This document shows positions 59,272-63,500 of a stretch of 64,000 bases of DNA, in pieces. The notes beneath the pieces are model-generated. The model saw only the letters and a list, made by a program, of their open reading frames with translations. It ran no database searches and had not been told where the DNA came from. Position 1 is the stretch's first letter, and every line of letters starts with the position of its first letter. The position numbers and the translations under genes were made by a program. The stretch is from Cyprinus carpio (lineage: Eukaryota; Chordata; Actinopteri; Cypriniformes; Cyprinidae): contig NC_056588.1 of the NCBI RefSeq assembly GCF_018340385.1, forward strand, positions 18,768,560-18,832,559. The letters are read 5' to 3'.

Positions 59272-61893
59272 AATCATAAATTTGAATGTTGTACGTGAGG
59301 AATAATGTAGTCAATTTGTCTGTTTTTTATGCAGCTGCTTACCAAGTAATTAAATAATAATTTTTTTAATGCAAGAATGAAATCTACCAAAATTATATTG
59401 TCAGTCATTATACAAAAAAAAAAAAATCATAACATAATTCCAGAGACTGTATTCCAGAGAGCCAAACAATAAATATTATATATATACTATAACAAATTAT
59501 GCTACACTAAAGTATTTCTAATGTTTTGATTGTGCTTCCATCATGCTGGCTACGCAACACAAATCTGACATGCCAAATATCTGTTGATCATATTTAATAA
59601 AGATTGTGCTCAGTTCACCTTATAAAGGCATTGTTGTGCTTTGCAAGAATTTACCCTAAATAACCCTTTCATGGGTTTTGCTTCTCCTAAAGTCATCAAA
59701 GTAAACTTCACGATCATCTACTATATACTATAAACTTTGATGAAAAAGAATTCAGCTGCCAGTATCTGTTTCTGAAAGGTTTTTCACGGTTTTCATGTCA
59801 GTGACCTTGGGAGTGAATACATCTGTGGTACTTTTTGTGTCTGTCTACTGTAACTTGATGCTGTGTGTTTTATGAGTTTGGAATTGTATTCCTATTGAGC
59901 CAAAGGGTGATTTATGTAACTTGTTTGTTCTGACCCTGATCATAGCATCTGCATACATGCATCAATAAAATTTCTAAAAAATGTCATACTTTGTGCAGAG
60001 ATGTTCTGGAAACAAAGGAGCCAAGCTGAATTATATGAGAGCCAGCCTAATTGAGTTCAGCTACATCTTTGCAGCTCCTTTGGTCAGAGTCAATGTTGTG
60101 CGCATGTGACTGAATTTGCTTTTGGGTCGACGGGGAACACGTGACTACACATACAATTGAGGTTTTGTTTATTCATCCAAATCCATCAAAGGGAAAATAA
60201 ATATTCTTACACTTACTCCCAGAATCCTTTAAAGTACATGGATGTGAAAACAAAATCAATGATATGGATGTATGAAGACATGGAGGGTGAGGATGAGGGT
60301 GAAGATGAAGATGTCATTGTTGATCTGAATAGCCCTGTGCTGATGTAAATGAAGAAGGAAGCCTGTATGAAAAGTAGCGTGAGCTTTTGCATATGCATCA
60401 ATGCAGATCAAAGGCTTGTCAGGGGTCATACATTTACATAGAGATATCAGTGATGCTATGGGAACCCGGCAAACCGGCGCTCAGTCCACTTATGAATAGA
60501 GTGCCCTGACCGGGTCCTTCAGCGCCATTAGAAAAGAAGTCAAGGAAGTTTATTTGGCCACTCGCCCCATCTGAAGGGAAATTATGTTCTTCAGGGTTTG
60601 GTTAGGTAACTGTCAAAGAAAAGATTTTGTGTGCTGTGGCTGATTTGATGAATTGATGTTGAATGATGGAAAAAAAATTCTGATTGTTTGATATGGTTCA
60701 AAGGTTTTTAAAGATTAGATTTTTTTCTTTTCTTTGTGCTTTTATGTTGTGAAGTCTAATCTCGTTTTATTTATTTTATTTCTTACAGGAAGATTGCAAA
60801 AAGTAAAGCTTTCTCTGGTGTCCAGTCAAAAGGTAAGACCACTGTACAAATGACTAAAGTGTGTTAAAAACATGTGTCTGGTGTTAAATGCAGCTGCCAG
60901 CACACTTTTTATTTAATGCTTACGTTTCACATTAAAATACACTAATACTGGTGTACTGTTTACTGTACTGCCTACATTTTGTGAATACACTACCAGTCAA
61001 AAGTTTGGAATAATTAAGCATTTTAAATATTTCTGAAAGAAGTCTCTTATGCTCACTATTTTTTTTTAATCAATAATACAGTAAAAACAGTAATATTGTG
61101 AAATATTATCAAAATTTAAGAGCTGTTTACTATTTTGAATATATTTTCAAATTTAAGCAGAATTTTCAGCAGCCATTACTCTTTAGTGTCACCTTCAGAA
61201 AACATTATTAATAATCTTTATATATTATATATTATTATTTTTTATATTTATTGAAAGTTTTTTTTGCTTATTAATTTTTTTTTTGTGGATGTTGTGATTT
61301 TTTTTTTTGATTATTTTTTGAAATGAACAGCTTGTACTTTAAATAAAAAATCCTTTTTAACATTATAAATCAATTTAAAGGTTTGGGGTATTACAGTTTC
61401 CACAAAAATATGAAGCAGCAAAACTGTTTTCAACTTTGATGATAATCATAAATGTTTCTTGAGCAGCAAATCGGCATATGAGAATGATTTCTGAAGGATC
61501 ATGTGACACTGAAGACTGGAGTAATGATGCTGAAAATACAGCTTTGATCACAACAATCAATTACATTTTAAAATAGATTACAATCAAATAATATAATAAT
61601 ATTTAACAATATTACTGCTTTTACTGGATTTGTATGTTGTATGTATGCATTTATTTATTTATTTTCTCTGGAATTATTTACTTTTATATTTTTTACTTTT
61701 ATCATTTTATACATGTTCATGGGCTGATTTATTTCTGCACCTTATTGCAACAGAATGTTAATGGTGTACGCATATATTTTTGATTGCAGCGTTTTGGGGA
61801 GAATCAGATGACAGCAATTCTGAGATCGAAATGGCCTTGCGTCCTCAGTCCCGCAACACCAGCAGCCATGACTTTGATGATTTTTATGATTAA
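5906..61893 (+). CDS. kiz: Centrosomal protein kizuna (KIZ/PLK1S1), 15 coding exons
   Basis: Kizuna is a centrosomal scaffold and PLK1 substrate that keeps the pericentriolar material intact during mitosis; human KIZ mutations cause rod-cone dystrophy (family knowledge). Joined exons: 5906-5970, 6573-6635, 8186-8348, 9711-9791, 12717-13275, 13405-13552, 49262-49378, 49799-49966, 50300-50450, 52067-52232, 52761-52823, 54159-54245, 54662-54719, 60789-60832, 61790-61893. They total 2037 nt, or 678 codons plus stop, close to human length. Residues about 15-120 are charged and helical (coiled coil), as in the KIZ N-terminus. Residues about 125-400 are Ser-rich and probably disordered. About 360-520 form a more hydrophobic block (SIERRLSAKD, LLWDCCFRHFFQL). 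The acidic tail ends DFDDFYD. All introns are GT-AG with consistent phase. The ATG at 5906 is the first in-frame ATG and has a good Kozak context (G at -3 and +4). Intron 6 is unusually large and full of transposons. I infer kizuna from family memory, with high certainty. Confidence 0.93.
6573..6635 (+). CDS. kiz: kiz coding exon 2
   Basis: Acceptor ATTTAG, donor GTAAGT. Encodes an Arg/Glu-rich helix (ERRRLELEEKLFDYLRSEER), the start of the coiled-coil region that also opens mammalian KIZ. Intron 1 before it is 602 bp and unremarkable. Confidence 0.92.
6636..8185 (+). other. kiz intron 2
   Basis: AT-rich intron. It contains one terminal-repeat element at 7088-7713, listed separately. I see nothing else beyond short AT runs. 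Confidence 0.85.
7088..7713. mobile_element. Non-autonomous DNA transposon with TA target duplication
   Basis: It begins GACGGTTTCA and ends TGAAACTGTC, an imperfect terminal inverted repeat, with TA on both sides (7086-7087 and 7714-7715). It is 626 bp with no transposase. A TA target suggests mobilisation by a Tc1/mariner-type enzyme. Confidence 0.6.
8186..8348 (+). CDS. kiz: kiz coding exon 3
   Basis: Acceptor CTCACAG, donor GTAATA. Encodes residues about 43-97, including KMRCYYKELREREQQAKIRN, strongly helical and rich in Lys/Arg/Glu. This continues the N-terminal coiled coil of kizuna. Intron 3 after it (8349-9710) holds a poly-T/TTTG tract near 8721-8757 and no other recognised feature. 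Confidence 0.93.
9711..9791 (+). CDS. kiz: kiz coding exon 4
   Basis: Acceptor CATTTCAG, donor GTAAGA, phase 0 at both ends, 27 codons. It opens LEYKNHITRLKKD, matching the position of the LEY-type helix that closes the coiled coil in mammalian KIZ, and ends in an acidic ESEADE. Confidence 0.92.
9915..9939. repeat. Poly-T tract in kiz intron 4
   Basis: An uninterrupted run of about 25 T residues lies shortly after exon 4. It may reflect an old retroposon tail or simple slippage. No flanking element was identified. Confidence 0.85.
10640..10930. promoter_or_regulatory. Candidate conserved non-coding element in kiz intron 4
   Basis: The block has balanced composition and no repeat structure. 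It is dense in words typical of developmental enhancers (GATTGATAG with AATCAATTG, TATTTATTGG, GGCGCCACCA) and sits between AT-rich, poly-T-rich DNA. This is a composition-based guess, with no alignment. Confidence 0.25.
11993..12060. repeat. AT-rich microsatellites
   Basis: Several (TA)n runs lie around 11993-12026 and 12050-12061. Another interrupted (TA)n run is at about 12465-12502. They lie in kiz intron 4 and have no coding meaning. Confidence 0.85.
12281..12376. repeat. Perfect 48 bp tandem duplication
   Basis: The 48 bp unit beginning ATACTGATTATGGGAACC at 12281 is repeated exactly from 12329 to 12376. The two copies show no difference, so the duplication is recent or is an assembly artefact. 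It lies in kiz intron 4, 340 bp before exon 5. Confidence 0.9.
12717..13275 (+). CDS. kiz: kiz coding exon 5 (largest exon)
   Basis: Acceptor TTGTACAG, donor GTTTGA, phase 0 to 1, 186 codons plus one base. It encodes the low-complexity middle of kizuna: Ser/Thr/Pro-rich early (FQLPSIQGSSQSAVIF), then an acidic and phosphorylatable stretch with TRSPSPETTD and GGEDEEGDSTP. SP/TP sites of this kind fit a mitotic-kinase substrate, but the specific PLK1 site of human KIZ was not mapped. Confidence 0.92.
13405..13552 (+). CDS. kiz: kiz coding exon 6
   Basis: Acceptor CATTTCAG, donor GTACAG, following a short 129 bp intron 5. It encodes a polar stretch (residues about 311-359) ending DSLESPN plus a split Arg codon. 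The next matching exon is 35.7 kb away at 49262; the phases agree (two bases plus one). Confidence 0.88.
13785..14490. mobile_element. Non-autonomous DNA transposon with GGCTGTTTC termini
   Basis: It starts GGCTGTTTCTCAATT and ends with the near-complement ATTGGGAAACAGCC, flanked on both sides by ATA. It is 706 bp. Internally it has several GAAC(A/G)C-type repeats near both ends and a T-rich centre. A 3 bp target hints at a Harbinger-like or related family; superfamily unresolved. Confidence 0.6.
14720..14930. repeat. Dispersed repeat related to the 4.6 kb segment
   Basis: Shares word order with about 4590-4680 (AAATGATTGAGAAGTCC, then a TTTTTCACTGGAAGATC-like block). It is probably a copy of the same old repeat family, name unknown. 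Confidence 0.4.
14931..15670. other. Intronic stretch without recognised features
   Basis: AT-rich to 15220, then mixed composition. No coding exon of kiz and no clear repeat boundary could be seen. Confidence 0.5.
15679..16797. mobile_element. Non-autonomous hAT-type transposon, 1.1 kb
   Basis: Terminal inverted repeats are TAGGCCTGTCACGATA at the left and TATCGCGACAGGCCTA at the right. The 8 bp flanks, GATAGTGT at 15671-15678 and GACAGTGT at 16798-16805, match at 7 of 8 positions, as expected of an aged hAT target duplication. It contains a long (TA)n run at about 16304-16378 and poly-T tracts, and no transposase. Confidence 0.78.
16304..16378. repeat. (TA)n microsatellite
   Basis: An almost pure TA dinucleotide array of about 75 bp inside the hAT-type element. 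It creates spurious open frames of Tyr/Ile repeats. Confidence 0.95.
17269..17927. mobile_element. TA-flanked non-autonomous DNA transposon, 659 bp
   Basis: The left end GCTGGGTTTCGAT and the right end ATGGAAACCCAGC form a terminal inverted repeat flanked by TA on each side. It encodes no transposase. It is probably a Tc1/mariner-type or related MITE. Confidence 0.65.
17930..18560. repeat. Fragment of an interspersed repeat
   Basis: Begins GGCCCTGTCCACCCGAAAG, typical of the edge of a fish DNA-transposon repeat. Its right half (TTTCTGAGGGAGGG..., then AAAGGTAAA, a T-run and AAACGAAGCAT) is shared with about 20885-21040, showing it is multicopy. Exact borders are not clear. Confidence 0.5.
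18807..20065. mobile_element. TTAA-flanked non-autonomous DNA transposon, 1.26 kb
   Basis: TTAA lies at 18803-18806 and 20066-20069. The interior starts AGGAGTGGTTGATT and ends CATATGATCCCT. The word AGAGCTTGTAACACTCCAAA near its right end recurs at about 44740-44760 and in reverse near 47250, so at least three relatives occur in this intron. No transposase is seen. TTAA targets are used by piggyBac and Kolobok enzymes. Confidence 0.6.
20200..21103. repeat. Related TTAA-type repeat fragment
   Basis: Ends CAGTGAACCACCCCTTTAA, which matches the AGGAGTGGTTGATT-type terminus of the 18807 element in reverse, and shares the T-run plus AAACGAAGCAT block with about 18490-18525. The left border is uncertain. 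It includes a run of about 27 T at roughly 20987-21013. Confidence 0.5.
21565..21591. repeat. (AAAT)n microsatellite
   Basis: A short perfect AAAT array in intron 6. Confidence 0.85.
21817..22489. mobile_element. Non-autonomous DNA transposon with AAAGGTGAC ends
   Basis: The left end AAAGGTGACATATCATGA and the right end AAAAGTCACCTTT are inverted repeats. TTAA follows at the right; the left has CTAA, a likely one-base decay of TTAA. It directly abuts the next element at 22494. No coding capacity. Confidence 0.6.
22494..22893. mobile_element. TTAA-flanked MITE, 400 bp
   Basis: TTAA at 22490-22493 and 22894-22897. The ends AGGTGCTGTATGTAAG and CTACATACAGCACCT are inverted repeats of about 15 bp. 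It is a short non-autonomous element with no gene. Confidence 0.75.
22943..23045. repeat. (CATT)n and (CTATT)n microsatellites
   Basis: An imperfect CATT array passes into CTATT and TTATA repeats over about 100 bp. Confidence 0.9.
23050..24877. other. Intronic stretch without recognised features
   Basis: Mixed composition. I find no clear terminal repeats, exons or RNA genes. A T-rich run lies near 24823-24845. Confidence 0.5.
26231..28954 (+). pseudogene. Decayed CACTA-type transposase with N-terminal C2H2 fingers
   Basis: Starts at ATG 26231, just after an acceptor (CTCTGCAG, exon from 26202). About the first 130 residues hold four C2H2-like fingers, including CKYCIFACDKRGYLLKHYRLKH-type spacing and CQLCDF...HLRRRH. 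The catalytic core follows in pieces: LGLYIDDFEVANPLG (about 27330-27375), VSADNLGAHSLAGF with FCRFCMA (about 27620-27700), then PPDILHDVFEGIVP (about 27890-27935). I take the Asp, Asp and Glu of these blocks as the likely catalytic acids, and the CxxC as the zinc knuckle seen in CACTA enzymes. The reading frame shifts near 26440, 26845, 27265, 27430, 27740, 28090 and 28430 with extra stops, so it cannot be translated whole. The closest relatives I recall are large multicopy families of uncharacterised fish proteins. Confidence 0.75.
30348..31884. mobile_element. TTAA-flanked fold-back element inside the CACTA element
   Basis: TTAA at 30344-30347 and 31885-31888. The ends AAGGGTTAGTTTACCC and GGGTAAAGTAACCCT are inverted. 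The inverted arms run on for a few hundred bases (TCTGTCATTAACTTACTCACC against GGTGAGTAATTAATGAC). It sits in an intron of the PB1/SAMD3-like gene. A sharp 19 bp hairpin (31489-31507 with 31525-31543) lies in its right half. Confidence 0.8.
30573..31381. mobile_element. Innermost TTAA-flanked fold-back element
   Basis: TTAA at 30569-30572 and 31382-31385. The ends AGGATTAGTTCACT and GTGGATTAATCCT, then ATAATTTACTCACCCCC against GGGGGAGAGTAAATTAT, form long inverted arms. It includes a run of about 20 A near 30840-30862. It splits the left arm region of the surrounding element. Confidence 0.75.
33357..33626. repeat. Subterminal palindrome of the CACTA element, arms about 97 bp
   Basis: 33357-33453 and 33529-33626 are near-perfect inverted copies (GGTTGATTGAACTTAAAAAA against TTTTTTAAGTTCAATCAACC) around a spacer of about 75 bp. 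The palindrome ends 17 bp before the element's right tip. Subterminal inverted repeats are where CACTA transposases bind; that role here is inferred. Confidence 0.85.
34405..34740. repeat. Interspersed repeat of the CATTCAAAAG type
   Basis: Begins near CTATACCATTCAAAAGCTTG and runs through TTTCTGAAGGATTGTGTGACTGGAGTAATGATG. The same words appear at about 60995-61570 and 59075-59115. The outer copy of the host element lacks this stretch, so it is an insertion into the inner piggyBac-like copy. Confidence 0.6.
35569..35876. mobile_element. TA-flanked MITE, 308 bp
   Basis: The ends CCGTATTTTCCGCACTATAA and TTATAGTGCGGAAAATACAG form a perfect inverted repeat of more than 20 bp apart from one base. 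TA flanks both sides (35567-35568 and 35877-35878). It also carries internal ATAATCCGGTGCGCC repeats. This Tc1/mariner-like MITE sits in the right half of the outer piggyBac-like element. The very clean ends suggest it is young. Confidence 0.85.
36725..37154. other. Intronic stretch between transposons
   Basis: Contains words such as CCTAGTGTGAGTACCCGC and ACGATCACACTA near both ends, hinting at an old unidentified repeat. No coding signal. Confidence 0.4.
37157..38370 (+). mobile_element. Tc1-like transposon, full length with intact ends
   Basis: It is flanked by TA on both sides (37155-37156 and 38371-38372). Both ends start CACTCACCTAAAGGATTATT and remain identical over about 29 bp as inverted repeats. 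At 1214 bp it has the size of a complete short-repeat Tc1 element. It encodes one transposase, which is broken in this copy. Confidence 0.92.
37305..38338 (+). pseudogene. Broken Tc1-family transposase (DD34E type)
   Basis: Starts at ATG 37305 with two helix-turn-helix motifs (SISQSAQLLGFSRTTISRVY). Catalytic residues are visible in AWSDESRF (first Asp), YFQQDNAPCHKA (second Asp) and PDLNPIEHLWD (Glu). A one-base shift near 37575 breaks the frame. A stop plus a one-base shift near 38070-38080 then breaks it between the second Asp and the Glu. A few codons also seem missing after RFLLK near 37790. Once these lesions are bridged the C-terminus runs to TAG at 38336. The enzyme would cut and paste at TA sites; this copy cannot, although its ends could still be moved by a relative. 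Confidence 0.9.
38373..39110. other. Intronic stretch, probable old DNA-transposon remnants
   Basis: The phrase AATTCGGACGTACTAC near 38403 recurs as AATTCGGACATACTAC near 38590, suggesting a decayed repeat. No gene recognised. Confidence 0.4.
39112..41433 (-). mobile_element. L2-like LINE, 3' two-thirds, minus strand
   Basis: Read right to left, 41433-41240 is the end of the endonuclease region and 41238-40897 the linker. About 40705-40253 is reverse transcriptase, with SNYRPISNLPF, LLDLSAAFDTVDHN and CGVPQGSIIAPLLFSLY. About 40244-39918 is the palm/thumb; the usual YADDTQ motif appears as YAEDTQ. About 39830-39558 is the C-terminal domain (NYCNGLLTGL, QLIQNAAARILT). The 3' UTR ends in an AAGGC pentamer array (39115-39135 on the plus strand), the short-tandem tail typical of L2-group LINEs. 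Several frameshifts make it inactive. Confidence 0.85.
41516..42432. mobile_element. hAT-type non-autonomous transposon, 917 bp
   Basis: The ends are TAGGGCTGTGCGATT and ATATCACACAGCCCTA. A perfect 8 bp target duplication, CTCTAAAT, lies at 41508-41515 and 42433-42440. It interrupts the LINE endonuclease codons and leaves the frame readable across the junction. No transposase; the 187-codon open frame on the minus strand inside it is not protein-like. Confidence 0.9.
42565..44041 (-). mobile_element. 3' fragment of another LINE inserted in the plus-strand LINE
   Basis: On the minus strand, 44041-43781 encodes a LINE C-terminal domain (LSHTVYGLVIWSQTN, YNRALKILDRK). The frame resumes at about 43780-43676 (FKCLNGLASMPLCKF) and at about 42910-42830 (GVQFWNSL). 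The tail at 42565-42620 looks like a short 3' UTR. The gap 42914-43674 is a separate insertion. Confidence 0.65.
42914..43674. mobile_element. DNA element splitting the LINE C-terminal domain
   Basis: LINE coding sequence stops near 43675 and resumes near 42913. The insert begins AAGCCCTGTCACTG and ends GATCGGGGCTT, a weak inverted repeat. The target duplication could not be resolved. No gene. Confidence 0.5.
44515..44795. mobile_element. Truncated TTAA-type repeat, reverse copy of the 47.2 kb family
   Basis: TTAA flanks at 44511-44514 and 44796-44799. The left part (CTTCAACACTAACTGCGGTT) is the reverse complement of 47634-47653. The right part (GAGCTTGTAACACTCCAAAG) matches the 20.0 kb element. 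It interrupts the plus-strand LINE. Confidence 0.6.
45171..46050. repeat. Unclassified insertion between LINE pieces
   Basis: The LINE linker stops after CCTCTCATTAACCTG and LINE sequence resumes near 46055. The right margin (ATATATCGGTCAACCTCTA) resembles the end of a common fish DNA repeat. Internal sequence is unassigned; no gene seen. Confidence 0.45.
46228..46600. repeat. hAT-like repeat fragment
   Basis: Starts CAGGGGTTTTCAACCT, a terminus common to hAT elements, followed by a G-rich block. No matching right end was identified with confidence. A GATTTATTATCAGGTT-like unit is repeated three times at about 46545-46600. Confidence 0.4.
46607..46775 (+). mobile_element. tRNA-derived SINE
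   Basis: It has an RNA polymerase III A box (TTGCTCAGTGGTAGAGCA, 46614-46631) and a B box (GGTTGTGAGTTCAATTCC, 46651-46668) at tRNA-like spacing. A conserved fish SINE core and tail follow (CTGTAAGTCCCTTTGGATAA, then AAGCGTCTGCTAAATG) and an AAATGT-type tail. A real tRNA is excluded because the 3' half does not form an acceptor stem and carries the SINE tail. Confidence 0.88.
47211..48342. mobile_element. TTAA-type non-autonomous element (right end lost)
   Basis: It begins after TTAA at 47207-47210 with GGGGTCTTATGATG. It carries GGAGTGTTACAAGCT and CCGCAGTTAGTGTTGAAGC, both shared in reverse with the 44.5 kb and 20 kb relatives. The right side fades into the LINE 3' UTR near 48342. A (GA)n run lies at about 47941-47959. 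Confidence 0.55.
48693..49261. other. End of kiz intron 6
   Basis: AT-rich DNA leading to a good pyrimidine tract and acceptor before exon 7. No other feature seen. Confidence 0.6.
49262..49378 (+). CDS. kiz: kiz coding exon 7
   Basis: Acceptor TTTCTCCAG, donor GTCAGA. Encodes LSMEGFCHLLDSIERRLSAK and on to DDII plus a split Arg. It opens the better-ordered second half of kizuna. Phase 2 in and out. Confidence 0.92.
49799..49966 (+). CDS. kiz: kiz coding exon 8
   Basis: Acceptor TTGCCCAG, donor GTATAG, phase 2 in and out. Encodes residues about 399-455, including CGQCGRLDGVELHSCG and PNDLINTYWSS. The Cys residues are spaced irregularly and do not form a clear zinc site. Confidence 0.92.
50300..50450 (+). 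CDS. kiz: kiz coding exon 9
   Basis: Acceptor GGCATGCAG, donor GTATCA, ending in phase 0. Encodes a hydrophobic helical stretch (ALLWDCCFRHFFQLQQQ, then HIIQLFTPLLVP) that is probably the best-folded part of the C-terminal half. Confidence 0.92.
50508..50960. repeat. hAT-like repeat fragment in kiz intron 9
   Basis: Starts AGGGGTGTGACGAGACAC and continues with ACGAGATGAGATGAGACTG, the left end of a common fish hAT-type repeat. The right end is not clear. The rest of intron 9 to 52066 is AT-rich and featureless apart from poly-T runs. Confidence 0.5.
52067..52232 (+). CDS. kiz: kiz coding exon 10
   Basis: Acceptor TGTCATCCAG, donor GTTAGT, phase 0 to 1. Encodes AGELLKRLLTHASET and then a Ser-rich and basic linker (LPSLLDYSVEIKPARPSK). 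Confidence 0.92.
52761..52823 (+). CDS. kiz: kiz coding exon 11
   Basis: Acceptor TTTGTTTCAG, donor GTAAAA, 63 bp, phase 1 in and out. Encodes an acidic segment (SAEEDSADQSPVESIP). Being symmetrical, it could be skipped without a frameshift. Confidence 0.85.
52850..53300. promoter_or_regulatory. Candidate conserved non-coding element in kiz intron 11
   Basis: Balanced composition with homeodomain-like TAATTA (near 52998) and TTTAATTG, the GC block CACCGGCCGGG, and CATTGGTTCTCATTA. No repeat structure, and unlike the surrounding AT-rich intron DNA. Judged only by appearance. Confidence 0.28.
54159..54245 (+). CDS. kiz: kiz coding exon 12
   Basis: Acceptor TTATATAG, donor GTAACG, 87 bp, phase 1 in and out. 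Encodes KAYQLLKQSVGQE then the acidic HWSDSEEENSEPS. Confidence 0.9.
54662..54719 (+). CDS. kiz: kiz coding exon 13
   Basis: Acceptor TATCCAAAG, donor GTATGT. Encodes DINKLERSEALRDSLTQNS plus a split Arg. Charged, helix-prone. Confidence 0.88.
54950..55480. promoter_or_regulatory. Candidate conserved non-coding DNA, kiz intron 13
   Basis: Includes CAAATCCATTAGGGCAGATA and AATGATTGCACTCTGACAG-type words. Balanced composition, repeat-free. Suggestive only. Confidence 0.22.
55880..56130. promoter_or_regulatory. Candidate enhancer-like conserved block, kiz intron 13
   Basis: Dense in recognisable factor-site words: CATTAAGTAATTGG (homeodomain-like), TTGTTTACATG (forkhead-like), CCAATGAGAGG and CTATTGGCC (CCAAT-like), TTTGCATAGCAATG (octamer/RFX-like). 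No repeat structure. Confidence 0.33.
56989..57046. repeat. Perfect 26 bp inverted repeat (hairpin), 6 nt loop
   Basis: The left arm 56989-57014 begins GCTGTCCACCAGTGAATGAG; the right arm 57021-57046 is its exact reverse complement. The loop ACCCTG is at 57015-57020. All 26 pairs match. It lies in kiz intron 13 and is not part of any transposon I can define. Confidence 0.95.
57845..57920. repeat. (TG)n/(CA)n microsatellite
   Basis: Interrupted TG, CA and TG arrays over about 75 bp, partly self-complementary. Confidence 0.9.
58070..58440. promoter_or_regulatory. Candidate conserved non-coding DNA, kiz intron 13
   Basis: Repeat-free block with TCTATTTACATGAAGC, GCGCAGTC and TCTTTTATTCATAG. 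Resembles enhancer-type sequence by composition only. Confidence 0.22.
59219..59268. repeat. (AT)n microsatellite
   Basis: Nearly pure AT array of about 50 bp in kiz intron 13. Confidence 0.9.
60440..60600. promoter_or_regulatory. Candidate conserved non-coding DNA before kiz exon 14
   Basis: GC-richer island with GGGAACCCGGCAAACCGGCG, TCAGCGCCATTAGAAAAG and TTTATTTGGCCACTCG in an AT-rich intron. Enhancer-like by appearance. Confidence 0.28.
60789..60832 (+). CDS. kiz: kiz coding exon 14
   Basis: Acceptor TTTCTTACAG, donor GTAAGA, 44 bp, phase 2 to 1. Encodes KIAKSKAFSGVQSK, a small basic segment. Confidence 0.85.
60995..61570. repeat. Interspersed repeat (CAGTCAAAAGTTTGG type) in kiz intron 14
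   Basis: Begins ACACTACCAGTCAAAAGTTT and ends with TTCTGAAGGATCATGTGACA and GGAGTAATGATGCTGAAAAT. Related sequence lies at 34405-34740 and about 59075-59115. A widespread fish repeat; class not assigned. Confidence 0.6.
61790..61893 (+). CDS. kiz: kiz coding exon 15 and stop codon
   Basis: Acceptor TGATTGCAG. Encodes AFWGESDDSNSEIEMALRPQ and ends SSHDFDDFYD, then TAA at 61891-61893. The acidic, aromatic tail is characteristic of kizuna and confirms the frame. Confidence 0.93.
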
Positions 61894-62114
61894 CATTTCT
61901 CTTTTTCCAGAGCAGTTAATATGTTTGAAAGAGATGCCTTTATACAATTGCAAAACAAACAAAAATCTTGAGTTAGGAATGTGTGACTTCCATGAAAACA
62001 AAAAAGAGATCCTCTTTATTGTGGCCAAAGACTGTGAAGGGTTTTCAAAACATGTCGGTGTTAACCCTGCTTGAATCTCTTTAGCTGAACAACACTTGGA
62101 CCTGGTTGAAATAG

Positions 62115-62120
62115 ATTAAA
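62115..62120 (+). terminator. Possible kiz poly(A) signal (ATTAAA)
   Basis: The variant hexamer ATTAAA lies 222 bp after the stop, followed by a GT/T-rich stretch (CTTGGTTTTTAAAGTG). The first canonical AATAAA in this strand lies much further on (about 63260). Weak call. Confidence 0.3.
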
Positions 62121-62819
62121 CTTGGTTTTTAAAGTGATTCCTTTGCACTGTGTTGAATATTACGCATTTTAGATGCTGCAGGTATCTGGCGGTGAGTTGG
62201 AGTGGAATGCTCTGAGTCAACTCCTATGAAAAGCCAGTGCACAATGGCCACTCTGCATGCTGCTGAAACACCTTTGAACTCACTCAAGTACCCCTGGCCC
62301 ATTTAGGAGGACAAAATGCGTTGTGCTCATCTCAATATAGAAACAAACGTTCTCTGTATTTGCGGCGGTAGAAAAGCGATTTTGTCAGCCGAACGCGATG
62401 CAAGTGTCTCCCCAACCGATGAAATGCGCGGTGCAATGTCCACTTCAGAATGCGTCTGTTTTGCAAATGTGCACACATTTTTATGCTCTCTGGCTGATTC
62501 ATGTGGGATTTCAAGTCACATTTTATACATTTACACACAGACGTCTGAGTTACTGTACAAAATGTGACACGCTTGCTGCAATTCGTTGTTATAATATGCC
62601 TCTCTAATGGCTATTTTTAGACTCCACGTGATAGTTAAAATTACAGATAATTATAATTAAACATTAAAAAGAGAACTGATCAAACACAGCAATATCATTA
62701 CAGTAATAATGGTTATTTTTCCCAAAACAGCCAATCAGTGATAACGACAGTAACCCTTTTTCTAATGGACCTGAAAATAACATTGCAAACTAAAATTGCT
62801 GTGCACGGATTTCCAGAAC

Positions 62820-63500
62820 TGTTTCCCAGCCATCAATAATCTACATCGCCCGTGACAGGAGATTGTCATTTTGTCTGTGACTCTTGGTTCATTTGGTTTC
62901 ATCATATTTAACATGCATGGAGGCATGTTATTCTGTAATGATACCAAACCTGCAGCATTCTATCCATCAGTATGATTCCATTAGTTAGCTTTTAAGTAAC
63001 TTTATGAGGCCGAACCTGCTAGAGTAGGACTCCACACTCATTAGCTGTAATGGCTGCAGCCAGCCTGGCCACGCATGTGTCGAAACGCGCCTGCATAATT
63101 TGGAGATTGCTAAAAAGCTCCCCTCACATAATATCTGTTGTTAAGGATCATGTCAACAGATACTTGTGTGATGGAGGAAGCTCTGTGAGAGAGTTACATT
63201 GTGCCGGCCCGTAACAACACCATAAATGCTTTTTAAAGGAACCGTCTTCTGGACATGCTAATAAAAACTCGGAGTGTGACTTTCAAATGATGTCACATCA
63301 AAACAGAGAAAATGTTTTGCTTCATATGAAACCTCGCCAAGATTTCTTTTGCAAAAACGTGTGTATGTGGCCACTTTATGAGCATGCATGATGGTCTTCC
63401 CGCAGGGAAGGTCATTAAAGCATTCAGATTCAAAGACATTGTGGATTTAAATCATCTGTTTATCGGCATAAAAGTGCCTGATTTCAAGGCTCAGCTAGGA
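62820..63500. promoter_or_regulatory. Candidate conserved non-coding block downstream of kiz
   Basis: About 680 bp of balanced, repeat-free DNA with homeodomain-like and other factor-like words (CTCATTAGCTGTAATGGCTG, CCTGCATAATTTGGAG, CAGCCATCAATAATC, GCTAATAAAAACTCGG). In human, KIZ is followed by XRN2, NKX2-4, NKX2-2 and PAX1, a region known for developmental regulation. This makes an enhancer plausible here, but synteny cannot be seen in the window. Confidence 0.35.

Larger units (their letters stand above)
54720..60788 (+). other. kiz intron 13, about 6 kb, few transposons
   Basis: The largest downstream intron. It holds a perfect hairpin (56989-57046), dinucleotide arrays, one stretch with repeat-like words near 59075-59115, and several blocks that look like conserved non-coding DNA. 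No exon is required between exons 13 and 14. Confidence 0.8.
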
